A stretch of DNA of 64,000 nt from Acanthosepion pharaonis (GCA_903632075.3 CAHIKZ030005493.1:800001-864000), one strand, 5' to 3'. Counted from the stretch's first letter, positions 20,101 through 31,149 are shown. Numbers and translations: made by a program. The notes: generated by a model from the sequence alone, not told the origin.

Positions 20101-20149
20101 TATTGTTTCCAGCAAGAAAGGTTAGGAAATTGTGATTAATCACGAACGG

Positions 20150-20370
20150 CCATGTGCTGAACGTAGACATCCAGAGGTTGTGAGATGAGAGGAACGGATA
20201 TCGTCTCAGACAAGTGGAATCGGCGAACTGAGTTCAAATTCCGCGCTAATCTGTTGTGTCCGCTCTCTGACTGATGTCCTTGGGGAAAGTATGAATTTTT
20301 CTCTTCTCCCAGCACATATGGATTAAACAGCGGCCTAGATAGGGTGCTCGATGCAAAAGAACAAAAATTA
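20150..20370 (+). mobile_element. SINE-B-like copy (plus)
   Basis: A tRNA-like region with CTGAGTTCAAATTCC as B-box is followed by GATGTCCTTGGGGAAAGTAT and TTCTCTTCTCCCAGC, the SINE-B body. The copy is diverged. Confidence 0.6.
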
Positions 20371-20594
20371 AGCACTCCAGATAAAAAATATCAATATTTC
20401 TTTATTAAATTTTAAAACACTTAATAGGGGGTTCAGTTTGTCATGTAAATTCCTCGTAAATTCATCTGCAGATTATGAACTTTAATTACATTTATTGATT
20501 AGTTTTCCACGATTTATCAACCCTTTGCAGGTTGCTTAAAGACCAAAAATATTTTTAGATTGTAAGAATTTATTTTTGGAGATAATAATGATTT

Positions 20595-20765
20595 GGTGAT
20601 ACAAGTTTTACTGATTATCCCATAGGTGGGGGAGAAGAGGTGGATTCATGCCTTTCACAAGGCACGTAAGTGAATATAACGAACCCAACTGAAACTGAAA
20701 CTCGGATCTCCGATTAAGAATTCCAAGCGATTATCCAATTATACCACCCGCACATTCAATCTAGA
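20595..20765 (-). mobile_element. SINE-B copy (minus)
   Basis: On the minus strand it shows GTGGTATAATTGGATAATCG, a B-box-like region and CACTTACGTGCCTTGTGAAA then CACCTCTTCTCCCCCACC. It is the head and proximal body of SINE-B. Confidence 0.65.
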
Positions 20766-20804
20766 CAATCCCTATTGCAGACGTTTACTCAGGCGCATTT
20801 GTGT

Positions 20805-21280
20805 TTACCTTAATCCCCCATGTATAACACGCGTTTATCCATAATACGCACCCCTAAAATTGTGCTGAATGTGTGGGAAAATGCTTCTACTCACGCATAA
20901 TACGCACCCCTTGTTTGGTAATCAAACCCTATAAATTGTATCTTTTCAATTTCATTACGGCCAGCCTTTCCTACTCTTATTTAGAAAAAATGGTTTTAAA
21001 TATAGAATAATAATATTCTAATTTAGTTTTATGATAATTCTTATTTTATTTTACATTTGTAAGTATTGTTAGGTATATATGATTGTATTTGACATTCTTA
21101 TGGGGTCGCAATCGCCGAATGTTAGTGTCAAATTGTCTTATGCCTGTGGTGAGTAGTCATTTCGCAACTGAAACGGCAATTTTTTAAAGATTTGTTTGTA
21201 GCTGTGCATAAAACAAACTCCGAATTTGCTTATTATTTTTTTAGAAAAAAATGCGTATTGTACATGAAAAACGACAGAAT
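20805..21280. mobile_element. Possible DNA transposon remnant with GTATAATACGCA ends
   Basis: CCCCCATGTATAACACGCG at the left, an internal direct echo ATAATACGCACCCC, and TGCGTATTGTACATGAAAAA at the right form imperfect inverted ends. No target duplication was found and no transposase is present, so the class is uncertain. Confidence 0.35.
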
Positions 21281-21329
21281 TAAACACCCACAGAGCCCAC
21301 CTGTGTCTTATACTGCAACTAGGCTGAGC

Positions 21330-21665
21330 AGACCTTAGTTACAGTTTCTGGGTAAAAGCGTGTTATTTAGCGTGATCAACGATTTGAACAAGGCTAGCAC
21401 GCTCAAGCCCTCAGTCACGATGGCTTGTGACTTCGTACTAGCACAAGCTATCGACTGTCCCGAAGGGTTCCGTCTATCCAAGGCTTGGATCAACCCGTGG
21501 TATGGTTTTCCGGCACGTTCCAAAGGCGCCAGACGCTGGGATCGACCTTTAATATCAGGAAATCTCCTTCCTGATAAATCGAACATGGTGACATTCGAAC
21601 CCGGGTCTTATAATCAGAATGCGAACGTTCTAAACACTCGAACACATACCCATTGCGCAAAACGT
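21330..21665 (-). mobile_element. tRNA-headed SINE-like element, third family (minus)
   Basis: The minus strand starts GCGCAATGGGTATGTGTTCG and has a clear B-box GACCCGGGTTCGAATGTCAC. A GC-richer body follows with GGCGCCTTTGGAACGTGCCG. It is distinct from SINE-A and SINE-B; only one copy was noted here. Confidence 0.45.
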
Positions 21666-21828
21666 AGGGAGTTGCACTATACACAGGTAATGCTGTTGAA
21701 AAGGTTAAAATCATGCATCTTGGATGACCGGCTGGACTATCTACAGATAAATTTTTCTGGTGGAGTTAAAATTTAAGGGTTGCGCTATACATGAAGTCGA
21801 CTTGTACACGAGTATATACTGTAATGTA

Positions 21829-21856
21829 TAATAATAATAATAATAATAATAATAAA
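21829..21856. repeat. (AAT)n microsatellite
   Basis: AAT trinucleotide array. Confidence 0.9.
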
Positions 21857-21984
21857 ATGGCGAAAAAAAATGACAAATGATTATTTCTTGTAGCATTGCG
21901 TCTTATACAGCACAACGAAACTCTGAATTCCAAAATGTGGAGAAGGCAACGTGAAACCACTTCGTTATCTTTCCTAAGAATACA

Positions 21985-22050
21985 AGGCAATTCACAACTA
22001 AAAGGAATCGATGGCGAATCATGATCGCCTTCATCTTGTAGGGACTTGAC
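21985..22050 (+). mobile_element. LINE-C extreme 3' end (plus)
   Basis: GGCGAATCATGATCGCCTTC matches the LINE-C end GGAGAACCATGATCGCCTAC (5512-5531). It is severely 5'-truncated. Confidence 0.5.
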
Positions 22051-22574
22051 ATTAATATAAAAAAAACGAACACTTGGCTGTAGTGAGAGAAGAGACAAGG
22101 TTTTTTTACTATGAAAGGGGTTAACTAAAACGAAAAGAAGTTTCGATGAAAACTGAATACACTTTTTGTTAACTAAAAATATCTGGCTGAAAAACAGTCA
22201 CTGGAAGTTCGGTGGGGACGCAGCCTTTACTCACAAGTAACAAAGATGCAGGCAAGGGGCCCAGAGTAAGAGTATCTGGAGTTTCACTGATGAAGGGGGA
22301 AAGAAAAAAAATCATTGTACTCCCCACCTCGCTATCTACAATGTGCGTTAAGTCAATAAACATTCACCCTCTATGGGTGGTGTCGGGAATTATCAGGGAA
22401 AAGGGATTCTCTTGTATAAAAATATCTCGACGATAGATACAGACATACATACGCTAAAGATCGCAGACATAACCTCCACAAAATGGCTTTGACATTAAAA
22501 CGTTTATCTATATACTAACACAATGATATGGCTCGTTCCTTATTAATCCGAACGTAGTCTGACAAAGAGAAGCA

Positions 22575-22645
22575 GTAGAGATTTACCCAGTGGGGATCGA
22601 AATCATTATGCTAATAATGGTCAGCTGGACTAACATACTAACCAT
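22575..22645 (-). other. tRNA-like SINE head fragment (minus)
   Basis: The minus strand has CAATGGTTAGTATGTTAG as an A-box-like element and GATTTCGATCCCC as a B-box. It looks like a decayed SINE head, not a tRNA gene. Confidence 0.45.
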
Positions 22646-22649
22646 TGAA

Positions 22650-22925
22650 CTGTGAAGACATATTTTTCACAGCACTTTTTCCCATACACACAACATCGCA
22701 ACCTCATACTTACTCTATCGATATTTCCATGGCAAATGTTCATATGTGCTTCATTATTTACTTCCAGCAGTTCTAGAACACACCATGTTGTCGAATCACC
22801 TACGTTTTCTCCGGATTCCATTTGTAAGGAGGAAGACAGCTTTGCTCTGAGAACTATTACTTTGTGGTACAGACGCTACCGTGGATATTTCCTTGAACAT
22901 TACATTTTAACGTTTTCAAATTAAA
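22650..22925 (+). pseudogene. LINE-A2 C-terminal fragment (plus)
   Basis: The 90-codon frame includes TLSIFPWQMFICASLFTSSS, RTHHVVESPTFSPDSICKEE and LWYRRYRGYFLEHY. It parallels 4800-5040 (HPYTEFLSVFHL, KEEVPLS, LRNRRPRKRFPD). It is the tail module of the LINE, frameshifted upstream. Confidence 0.6.
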
Positions 22926-23004
22926 GTTCGATTGTTAACTTTAAAAAAAAAATTTCTACAAGAAAGGCACTAAAGCCACTAAGACGCAAGGGGTTACTGT
23001 GCGT

Positions 23005-23420
23005 TAGAGAATATGAGGCGTCCTGTGTATGACGATAAACTACATCCGCGTCCTGGGTAAGAAGATAAACTTCATCCAAAAGTAAAGCCTCTGATCAGGA
23101 GGTTTTGAGGAACCAACTCTTTATTGCTGGTGTTCCCAGGTCCACCCTAACGCGGGGTGGTAGCACCTGTTAGGGTCCTAACTATGGGCAAATAGTTAAC
23201 CCCCAAACTAGGATCAAAACATTTTGAAAGTGTGTAAAAATAGGTTTTAATACCAGCAATAAATTTTTTGGGGAAAAATTATTACCATCAGTACATTATT
23301 ACCAGCAATACATTTTTTGAAGGAAAAAATATTATCAGCAATATATTTTTGAAAAAATATTAGCAGCAATAAAAATCTCGGCATTAAATAACCCATAGAG
23401 GTTGATATACCGTAAAACAA
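23005..23420 (-). mobile_element. Composite repeat F, copy 3
   Basis: GCCTCTGATCAGGAGGTTTT, GGGGTGGTAGCACCTGTTAG, AAATAGTTAACCCCCAAACT and about five ATTACCAGCAATA-type units are in the same orientation as copy 1. There is no inverted partner nearby, so it is a solo copy. Confidence 0.7.
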
Positions 23421-23449
23421 AACAAACGAAACCAGAATATGAGAAAAAA

Positions 23450-23669
23450 ACTACTATGAAGAAGGGAAGGCAATAAACGAACAAAAATTAAGAAGACAGT
23501 TGATAACGATTGTCATTGCGTTCAAAGTTGACTGGGAAGCATGGAGGCGGAAGAGAGTTATACATTTGAGAAGTGCAACAGAAGAAACTGTAACATAAAA
23601 CTTACGGTTATATCTAGCCATTAAACTTGTAAAATGATGAAGCCATCAAGTACTGCTCTTAAATTCATT
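23450..23669 (-). pseudogene. LINE-A 3' part, distal to the hAT insertion (minus)
   Basis: The minus strand reads DNEFKSSTWLHHFTSLMARY and NRKFYVTVSS, the continuation of the LINE-A copy broken by the hAT element at 23678-24437. The 3' end lies near 23450. Confidence 0.6.
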
Positions 23670-23677
23670 GTCTCGCT

Positions 23678-24437
23678 CAAGGGTCGACAACCTACGGCCC
23701 GCGAATGCATCTTGACCGGCCCGCGAGCCTGATTACCAATGACTCTATTTTTAACATGAGAGATGAGGCTTTCGAATTAGACTATCTGCCAGTTATCTTT
23801 CATGAGACTTATTTTACCAAGTTGCGTTGCCTACGCTTAATGTTAAATAATGGATACACATTTGTTATGACACTTAGCTACATTAAAAGATAACAGAAGC
23901 GAAAGGAACGATAAAGTGAAAGAGGCCAGGGAGGGACTGACATGCGGGGTAGCAGAAATCTAAAGACAGTTAAATATACGCGCATTATACATACATGCCT
24001 CATGACTGTGTGGATGATACCGCATGTGTACGTACGTAAGTGTTTATGTTTGCAACTATTTGTACTCGTATGTATGGGTATACGTGCTTCGTTTTTGTTT
24101 GATGTGTGTGGTTCGTTTGTGGAACAATTTTCTATAACAGTTTCAAACCTACACGTCATAATTTCATCCATTTCACTTCGGTTGATTTTTTTCACTTTGA
24201 AGTATTTTGACGTTCCTTGAGGAAAAGTAATTTTTGTTAGGTGTTTTTTAATTTTAGATTTTCTTTTGTTTTTCTGATATCTCAATGTTTATTTTCATTA
24301 TGGTTTTAAATATTTAGGTTGACAGGGGTCTGCATATGTAATTTTCCTTAATTTTTCGCTAATGGCCTTCGTCCGGCCCGCGACCCGTCATTATAACACG
24401 CTCCGGCCCGCGGGGTCGAATGAGTTGCCGACCCCTG
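23678..24437. mobile_element. hAT-like non-autonomous element in LINE-A
   Basis: TIRs are CAAGGGTCGACAACCTACGG at the left and the complement of CAGGGGTCGGCAACTCATTC at the right, both followed by GGCCCGCG-rich subterminal repeats. The flanking 8-mers GTCTCGCT and CTCTAGCT agree at 6 positions, an aged duplication. A 135-codon minus-strand frame inside has no transposase features. The LINE reading continues on both sides, so the insertion post-dates that LINE. Confidence 0.75.
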
Positions 24438-24439
24438 CT

Positions 24440-25500
24440 CTAGCTGAATGTGCAGAACAATTACCATGAAAGTATTTATAGAAAAGTCAGAGCGGAGCTA
24501 GGTTACGAACGCTTGGAAAAAGGGGCTGAGGCCGATTTACCAGGTTAGGGCATATAACTTTGCAGATTCTTCTTTAGATTTTAGCAAAAATCTCTAAATA
24601 TATAGCAGAAGCCCTTACAAATATGTAAGATAGATTCTGGACAGAAAAATTGTCTAGAATGAATTGACTTTCCTAGCAGGAGATCTAGCAATTGATTTAA
24701 TGTAATCTTTCCACTTTATGTCAGCAGAGAACGTTAGCTCGACAAAGCGCGACAAGTCAGTCTTTTTGGAATTTGCCATCAGCCATGCAGATGGGAAACA
24801 GAGAGGGCTGTTTCAGATGATTAATGGAAAGCAGTTTTGTTTTGAAGTAGTTAAAATTAACAAAGCCCATTTTCTGTTTCTCAGTTATTAGCAGATTTTA
24901 AGTCACTTTTGAGATCATCTCCCAAATTTGGCCACATGAAACCGATCAGATATGGGTAAATTGATACCGTGTTGAGAGGTGAAACCATCAGGAATGTCCA
25001 AGCGTAGAACCTTGGGGGACGCCTGCATTAATACATAAAGATCTAGAAGAGTGGCCATTCAAGACAACTTTCATTTCCCGATTTGATAGGAAAGAGTGAA
25101 TCAGTTCAAAAGTTCTTCCAGAAATACTATAACCTTCCAACTTTTTCATTCTAAACATTGTCAAATACCTTCTAAATGTCCATAGCAGCAATCTTTGCTT
25201 CACCATTCTTACCTAAAGCTTGATAGTTGTAATAATTATAATACTCGTTAATACATCAGCTGTTAACCTAGCGATGTGAAAACTGTATTGCTTAGCTGAA
25301 AGCAAACATTTAATGTGAAATGATTTATTGGTGTAGATTTGAATAGGCCCTCTAGTATTTTGCCTGAAAGAGGCAGAAGACTAACAGGACGGTCCAACTG
25401 CTCACCTGAGTTCATAAAGATTGAAACTACAAAAAAAAACAATTTCAACAAGCAGGAAGAAAACATACATTTATTGTAAAGTTTAGAGAGACAATTATTC
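24440..25500 (-). pseudogene. LINE-A reverse transcriptase region (minus)
   Basis: From 25500 downward the minus strand encodes PVSLLPLSGKILEGL, then GKNGEAKIAAMDI (motif A, with a stop), KLEGYSISGRTFELIHSFLS, NREMKVVLNGHSSRSLCINA and GVPQGSTLG (motif B). It continues near 24740 with LTFSADIKWKDYIKSIA and on to the FYKYFHGNC module. These are RT motifs of a CR1/jockey-like LINE. The YADD region is not clear and there are several stops, so it is inactive. Together with 23450-23669 it forms one copy split by a hAT element. Confidence 0.85.
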
Positions 25501-25594
25501 AGTCAGTTATCTGCGATCATTTATGTTTCGATACATGACAGACGAGGCAGATTTTTTCCGCAGCAGGTTGCCATTTCTTTCTGCAATAGACCAG

Positions 25595-25740
25595 TTGCCA
25601 TCAAAGGCTATAGAACTCGGTATGTCCTGCTATTTACCTATAGCTGGGGGAGAAGAAGAGGATTTATACCACGTAAGGAATTCGAACTCAGTTTTCCGAT
25701 TCCTCAGTCCGAGCCGCTAACCATTACTCCACCGTCCCTC
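25595..25740 (-). mobile_element. SINE-B copy (minus)
   Basis: The minus strand shows GGACGGTGGAGTAATGGTTA, GCGGCTCGGACTGAGGAATC and the B-box CTGAGTTCGAATTCC, then the body with CTCTTCTTCTCCCCCAGCT. The head is well preserved here. Confidence 0.75.
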
Positions 25741-25744
25741 GATG

Positions 25745-26818
25745 TATTAGTGATCCATAAAAATAAGTTCAACCACATTCGATTTGAAGAATGTTCATAC
25801 ATATTAAAAGAGAAAATAACTTACTTCGATGGAAAATTCTTGAGAGTGCTGGTATGGAATCTTACCAAAATATAAATCTGTGCCCTGAAGTTTTTCAAAT
25901 ATCTCCTTTCCTAAAAGAAATACTCTTTCCCAAGCCTGCATACATAACTATAAAAAATAAAAATAAATGAACAAAAACGATTAAATTATAAATCGTCTGT
26001 TATTTAAAATATATCGTCGTCGTCTTTATCTCGTATCCAAGAATTTAATTTCTTCTTTCTTCATCGCTTTCTTTATGATGATGTCATTGTATTGTATCGT
26101 CGAGGTGACTGATGCACAGAGAAGAATGAATATTTAATATATTTATTAAGCACCAGTATCCGGTGCTAATGGATATATACAAAAATACAGCAATAAGTTA
26201 CAAAACAATTAACAAGACAACTTACAAGGAATAGAGGAGGGTCAAATGCTGTATAGCCAAACAAAGTAACAGCAGTCCGAATATTAATCATCTTAAGTAA
26301 CAACTTATTAATCAAAACTGTTAATAAGTATCCACTTGTCAATCAAAACTATTGAAGTCTTTAGTCATAGACTATTTAAAGCTATGAGGCAGGTCATCTC
26401 GTAGACTGCTGAAGGGGTGCTAGTTACTCTACAACACATTGATGACTAAATTTGCCTCCAAGGAGCAGATTCGGGATTAGAAGCTTCCAGTTTGATCAAA
26501 ACCAGCTCCAGTCATCCATTCCCTATCGCCATTTGGCTTTGCAAGTGTTGGTTGACAACCCGATTAGGTGAAACCTTGGTAGGTTTGTCTGGCTCTCTAG
26601 GTTTGACTAGGTCTGCTCTACTTTTGTATTGAGCACTTTTAAGTTAGTTGATTACTCGTATCGGGTTTTTTTTCTTTGGGCTTTGGACCTGTATGCTGTA
26701 CGATTATTTTCGACAGACGTTCATGTTCACAGCTTTTTCTTTTTTTAAAACCTTTTTTTCCATCGAGATTGATTTGGCAAATCAAGAAACCGAAGGTTTT
26801 CTGAAACGAGTGTAGTTA

Positions 26819-26820
<2 letters not shown>
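25745..26820. other. No recognisable gene or repeat
   Basis: AT-rich sequence without coding signal. The segment 26130-26820 is less AT-biased and might be an unrecognised repeat, but I saw no terminal repeats. Confidence 0.4.

Positions 26821-26863
<43 letters not shown>
26821..26863. repeat. (TA)n microsatellite
   Basis: About 21 TA units, left boundary of the palindrome-bearing element at 26870-27067. Confidence 0.9.
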
Positions 26864-26866
<3 letters not shown>

Positions 26867-26965
26867 TGAAATATAGTCTGAAGATGTGCTATATTTATGG
26901 GATAAAGTGCTCAATATTAGAGATAGAGCGTGTGTAAATATAAAAAGTGAACATAGAAGTCAACA

Positions 26966-27002
26966 CTTAGACAGTCTGTTTCATGCTAGATGCAATCATC
27001 AG
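26966..27002 (-). ncRNA. Hammerhead core, stem I broken (minus)
   Basis: CTGATGA (27002-26996), TTGCATCTAGCAT as stem II, GAAA (26982-26979) and CAGACTGTC are present. The bases after the triplet are TAAG instead of GCCT, so stem I cannot close. Relative to the plus-strand copy it lacks GCCTC after GTC, which would disable it. Confidence 0.5.
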
Positions 27003-27041
27003 GCCTGACGATTGCATATAGCATGAAACAGACTGTCGCCT
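27001..27041 (+). ncRNA. Compact hammerhead ribozyme candidate (plus)
   Basis: AGGC (27001-27004), CTGACGA (27005-27011), a stem II of TGC/GCA closed by ATATA with a T-T mismatch at its base, GAAA (27025-27028), a 3-bp stem III (ACA/UGU with loop GAC), the triplet GTC (27035-27037) and GCCT (27038-27041) pairing with AGGC. All core residues and the cleavable triplet are present, but all stems are short. Compact hammerheads with minimal stem III are known from Penelope-like elements. Confidence 0.65.
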
Positions 27042-27065
27042 CTAAGTGTTGACTTTCATGTTCAC

Positions 27066-27067
<2 letters not shown>

Positions 27068-27115
<48 letters not shown>
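27068..27115. repeat. (TA)n microsatellite
   Basis: About 23 TA units, right boundary of the palindrome. Confidence 0.9.
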
Positions 27116-27118
<3 letters not shown>

Positions 27119-27345
27119 TATTCAAACAACACAAAGAAATACAATTATAAACCTAACCTGCCATAATTAATACCCTACTATTTAATATGTCACCAAGGAA
27201 ATAATAGCAAACTACTAAATAAGAAAAATAGGACAATGGGTAAGTGCTGACATTTAAATAAAACATTTACTTCGCTATTTAAACATTAATATATCAATAT
27301 ATATGTACATATGCATATGTATGCATGCTTGCATGTGCATGCGTT

Positions 27346-27368
27346 TTATATATATATATATATATATA
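27346..27368. repeat. (TA)n microsatellite
   Basis: Short TA array on the left of a 95-bp segment whose minus strand contains CTGAGGA and GAAAC (27433-27400), hammerhead-like but without a matching stem I. Confidence 0.85.
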
Positions 27369-27463
27369 ACTTTAAAAATCAGGAGGTCAGTTGAATCAGT
27401 TATCTTGGTTTCAACCTTATGATATCCTCAGGCATTTCTAATTTTTTCTGTTGACTATAAACG

Positions 27464-27527
<64 letters not shown>
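27464..27527. repeat. (TA)n microsatellite
   Basis: About 32 TA units on the right of the same segment. Confidence 0.9.
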
Positions 27528-27532
<5 letters not shown>

Positions 27533-27534
27533 GG

Positions 27535-28300
27535 TGGGAATGCGACTTAATGTTCTTATTTTTAGAACGGAATGCAAACTCGGTTATTCATTTTCACTTA
27601 TGTCTAATTTTCTTAACATTAATCTTTATCCCTAAAAAATAGCCAGATTCCTTGGGAAAATGTCTCATTATTCCATGCCACACAATTATGACGAAAAAGA
27701 GATGGATTGTACCTGCACTCGGACAAATCACATCCACATTAAAAAAAAAGTACCTCCGTGTAATTAATAACACAAAATAACTGTCACGCTCATTGTCGAC
27801 ATTACTAGGGACCCAGTCATATATTTGTGTATTTAGTGGGGAAACTACATCTGCAAATGAACGCTTCAGAATCGAAATGAAAGCGCTTCAGAATCGAAAA
27901 ATATCCAGAGATATTCTTTTGATGTTTACACGGGTTTTTTTTATTGCTTCTTTAAAAAAAAACAGGTTAATTGATGAAAGCTTAAAGAAATGATGCAGTA
28001 TCAATTGTAAGAAGATGGAATGCTTTATTGTGAGTAAAAGGAGCGGTTCAAACTTTGAACTGCACATCGGAATCGTCCAAACCAAGCCCTTGTGGAAATT
28101 CAACTACTTAGACATTGTAGAAACAGACGATAAAAAGTGTGATAGAAATAGAAAGGAGTATTTGCATAGCGAAATATGCTTTTCAGAAAATAAGCAAAGA
28201 TTACATGTTCTTAGAAACAAAGCAAAGAGTGCTGGACTTCTATGGAATGTCTAATATGCATTGACAGTGAAAACTGGTTGGTAGCTCTTGAAAGGAAATC
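27535..28300. other. No recognisable feature
   Basis: AT-rich sequence with short frames only, including a 79-codon plus-strand frame at 28015-28254 that I cannot assign. Confidence 0.4.
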
Positions 28301-28318
28301 AGTTAAACGTATTCCTAT

Positions 28319-28440
28319 TCTGATCTAGTTTGTTACGGTCATTTTCACACAAATATCCTTGGGAAAGGCATGAAACCATCTCTTCTATCCAATTTGTGGG
28401 CCCTATAGCAGAGCAAACTAGATTATCTAGCAAGAATTCT
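28319..28440 (+). mobile_element. SINE-B body fragment (plus)
   Basis: TACGGTCATTTTCACACAAA and TATCCTTGGGAAAGGCATGA match the SINE-B body. The tRNA-like head is absent. Confidence 0.5.
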
Positions 28441-28589
28441 ACTGACGCTGAAAAGATAAAAACACCCACCCCAGCGACTCGCGAGGTGTGATGGTTCCCA
28501 AAAACGCACAATGATTAAAATTCTTGAGTCTCGCAATCTGCTGTGACGTTGTTTTTTTTTTCTAAAAACTATAAAAAAAATGTTGCTAA

Positions 28590-28690
28590 TTATCCATACA
28601 GAGATATTTAGGACACATAATGAAAGAGAGACTTGGAGCTTTTAAAACTCACTGTGTACACCGAAGGTAACTGAAGGAAAGAAAATAACG
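28590..28690 (+). pseudogene. LINE-C fragment (plus)
   Basis: GATATTTAGGACACATAATG followed by AAAGAGAGACTTGGAG corresponds to RKFLGHIMRKEGLE of LINE-C. It is very short. Confidence 0.5.
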
Positions 28691-28706
28691 GTTAATCTAT
28701 ATAGAT

Positions 28707-29165
28707 AATTATATATACACCCTTGTTTAAATTAATTGAAACAACCGCTTTTGTTTTCTTTCTTTCACCATACGGCCAGTTTTAGACCCACTGGAGAGAC
28801 AGGGGGTAATCCATTTCTATTTTTTCCTCAGATTAGGTCATTTGCAGTAGTGTCCAGTAATATGAATCTATTTTCGGGTGTATGATGAAATTTCTTTGGC
28901 CTTGAAAAATATTGCGTCATCTGTAATTGAATTATTTTTTATCACACCCAGACACTATTGTCTCGAGTGTCGATTAGTTGTCCTACGGCCATTGTGGAAA
29001 CGCGCGAAAATTGTAATACTGTACAAACACACTGGCAAGTCTTACCTGTGAGCAAATCAGACTATAGACTAGCCCGGATACTCTTCTGATTTAAATCCAA
29101 TCGAGTATCTGTAGTCAGTCTGCAAGGAACGACTTCGTGGAACGGATATACAAAGTACTAATATG
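28707..29165 (+). pseudogene. Tc1-like transposase relic (plus)
   Basis: The left end CACCCTTGTTTAAATTAATT resembles a Tc1-type terminal repeat. Near 29073 the plus strand encodes PGYSSDLNPIEYL, a stop, then SVCKERLRGTDIQST, the DLNPIEYLW motif holding the last catalytic Glu of DD34E Tc1 transposases. Most of the upstream gene is deleted or unreadable. Confidence 0.65.
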
Positions 29166-29247
29166 TGCACTTGGTCATGTTTCATTGTAAATAAAACAGA
29201 ATTATCCGTTTTGTCTCAAATTGCACAAGGGTGTGTGTTTGTGCATA

Positions 29248-29310
29248 TATATATATATATATATAAATTTATATATTATATATATAATTATTATATTAAT
29301 CCTATCGCTA
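29248..29310. repeat. (TA)n and AT-rich array
   Basis: A TA run followed by irregular TATATTATATAT sequence. Confidence 0.8.
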
Positions 29311-29314
29311 CTCA

Positions 29315-29600
29315 GTCCCTATTTCTATGGCAGTTATTCTACATAAACCTTGCGCTTTTGTTCGACGAGTTCATGCCTTTTCAGCTAGGACACACCATGC
29401 TACTTTCCTCTGTGTTCCAATGATAAGAAGAAAGTTCCAATTAGCTGTTTCCTCAAAAATGCTACTTTGTGGAATAGACTCCCGCGTGGATGCTTTCCTG
29501 CACACTAAATCTGAAACGTCTTCAGTAATTATCTTTCTTCATTATCCTCATAATCTTCTCTCCTTCCCTTCTCCATTTCCATTTATATCTCACATAATTC
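29315..29600 (+). pseudogene. LINE-A2 C-terminal fragment (plus)
   Basis: In two frames the plus strand reads VHAFSARTHHATFLCVPMIR, RKFQLAVSSKMLLCGIDSRV and DAFLHTKS, matching TRHAAFTESNHPYS, RRKFHSxSFFPRTASLWNRL and PRGCFPDHYN-like sequence of the family. It is truncated on both sides. Confidence 0.6.
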
Positions 29601-29839
29601 ATTATAACCATTATGACAGTAAAACTCTAGACTGGGTGGCGCTCAATTCTTGTACTGGGTGTAAAAAGTTCAACGTCTCAGTCTTTTTTTTTTAATTTAT
29701 CGGGCGTAAATACTTAAAAAAATTTAAATAAGAATTCTTGATGAAAGTTTGGTGGAATTTGCTGAATATTTCCTACAGTGCTGCAAGGAGCAATTGGCTC
29801 GTTTGAATATCACGTTGACTCTGAACAGATCTGGACAAT

Positions 29840-30440
29840 TTTAATTATTGTTTTTTTTATATTTTCTTTCTTTGTTTGTATTTTCTTACTTTGCATTTTT
29901 CCTTCTTTCTCTATTTCGCTATTCTTTTTTTCTCTTTTTGTTTCTTTGTTTGTTGCTTCTTTCTTTCTTTTGTATTTTCTTTCTTGCTTTTCTTCTTTTT
30001 CTTTCCTTTTTCTCTTTTTGTTTGCTTGTTTCTTTTTCTTTCTTTCTTTTTTATTTTCGTTCTTTCTTTCTTTTACATCATTCTTTCTTTTTTTCTTTCT
30101 TTTGTATTTTCTTTCTTTTATTCTTTCTTTCTTTTACATCGCTCCTTGTAATATTCTTTCTTTTTTTCTTTTTGTTTGTCTGCTTGATTTATTTTTCTTT
30201 CTTTCCTTTTCATTTTCTTTCTTTCTTTTTTCTTTCTTTCTTTCTTGTTTGTTTCTTTTTGTCTTTTTCTTGTCTTGAATTTTTCTTTCTATCTTTTCTA
30301 TTTTCTTGTATTTTTCTTTCTTTCTGTCTTTCTTTCTTCTTTCTCTTTCATTTTCTTGCCATGTATAGAATTATCTTGAATTTTTCCTTCTTTCTTTTAC
30401 ATTTTCTTGTATTGTATATTTCTTCATTTCCAAAAACCAA
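29840..30440. repeat. Polypyrimidine (TTTC)n-rich tract
   Basis: About 600 bp of TTTC/CTTT-rich plus strand. Long Phe/Ser/Leu frames in all three registers are artefacts. Confidence 0.9.
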
Positions 30441-30444
30441 TTCT

Positions 30445-31095
30445 ACGAAATGGATAGAGGAGTAAGTAACACAAAGAGAAAGAGTAATGCATTTCTTTTC
30501 TGATAAAGAAAGAATAAAATTAAGTACAAATGAAGAATTAACAATAATGCCGAAAACAGTGAATAATAAAGAGCAAAAGTGCACGACGTTTATTCAAACA
30601 AAATCTTTGGCGTATCGAGTCTGTCCCGTTCCTCAAATCAAAACAAATCAACAATGTCAAATATGAAATTGAACAAACCTCCCCTTTTTTAGTTTTGGTA
30701 ATGGAATCATAATCGTTATTTACATAATGGAATCCCAGAAGAAAAATGGCCCAAGAATTGAAGAGAGAAAAATCAGTTATTGCAAATGTGTAATAATCTA
30801 AGTCTGATGCTTGGTGTGGACCGAGAGATCGACAAGAATTTCAGATCGACAAAAATCATTGAAGAAAATAGGCTGTGAATTTAAATTAAGAGAAGAAAAG
30901 TCGTTTAGCAGAAAATTGTCACGTTTTATCGAAATCAGAACTAATTTTGTTATCTGAATATCTAAAACGTTTCAATAAATCAACAGTAAAGATTGGGGCA
31001 GATTTTTTTAAAGTTTGCTTATAGAGTTGGGCATATCTGGGTGTCGTTGAATATTAATATAGGCATGAGGTTGCTCATTATCTATCTAAGCCTAT
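30445..31095. other. No recognisable feature
   Basis: AT-rich unique-looking DNA with only short frames. Confidence 0.4.
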
Positions 31096-31097
31096 TT

Positions 31098-31100
31098 TCG

Positions 31101-31149
<49 letters not shown>

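Larger units (their letters stand above)
26936..27072. repeat. Hammerhead-bearing palindrome between two (TA)n arrays
   Basis: GTGAACAT, GTCAACACTTAGACAGTCTG and TTTCATGCTA are mirrored by TAGCATGAAA, CAGACTGTC, TAAGTGTTGAC and ATGTTCAC around the centre AGGCCT at 27001-27006. The arms are about 65 bp. A second TA array begins at 27068. Each strand carries a CTGANGA...GAAA core pointing outward from the centre. Confidence 0.8.

Noticed and set aside
22278..22300. CTGATGAAGGGGGAAAG considered as a hammerhead
   Set aside because: No room for stem II and no matching stem I.
23878..24285. A 135-codon minus-strand frame inside a hAT-like element
   Set aside because: No BED finger, RNase H-like or hAT dimerisation motif; the element is non-autonomous.
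29778..30465. Overlapping frames of 91-205 codons
   Set aside because: All are translations of TTTC-rich DNA in three registers.
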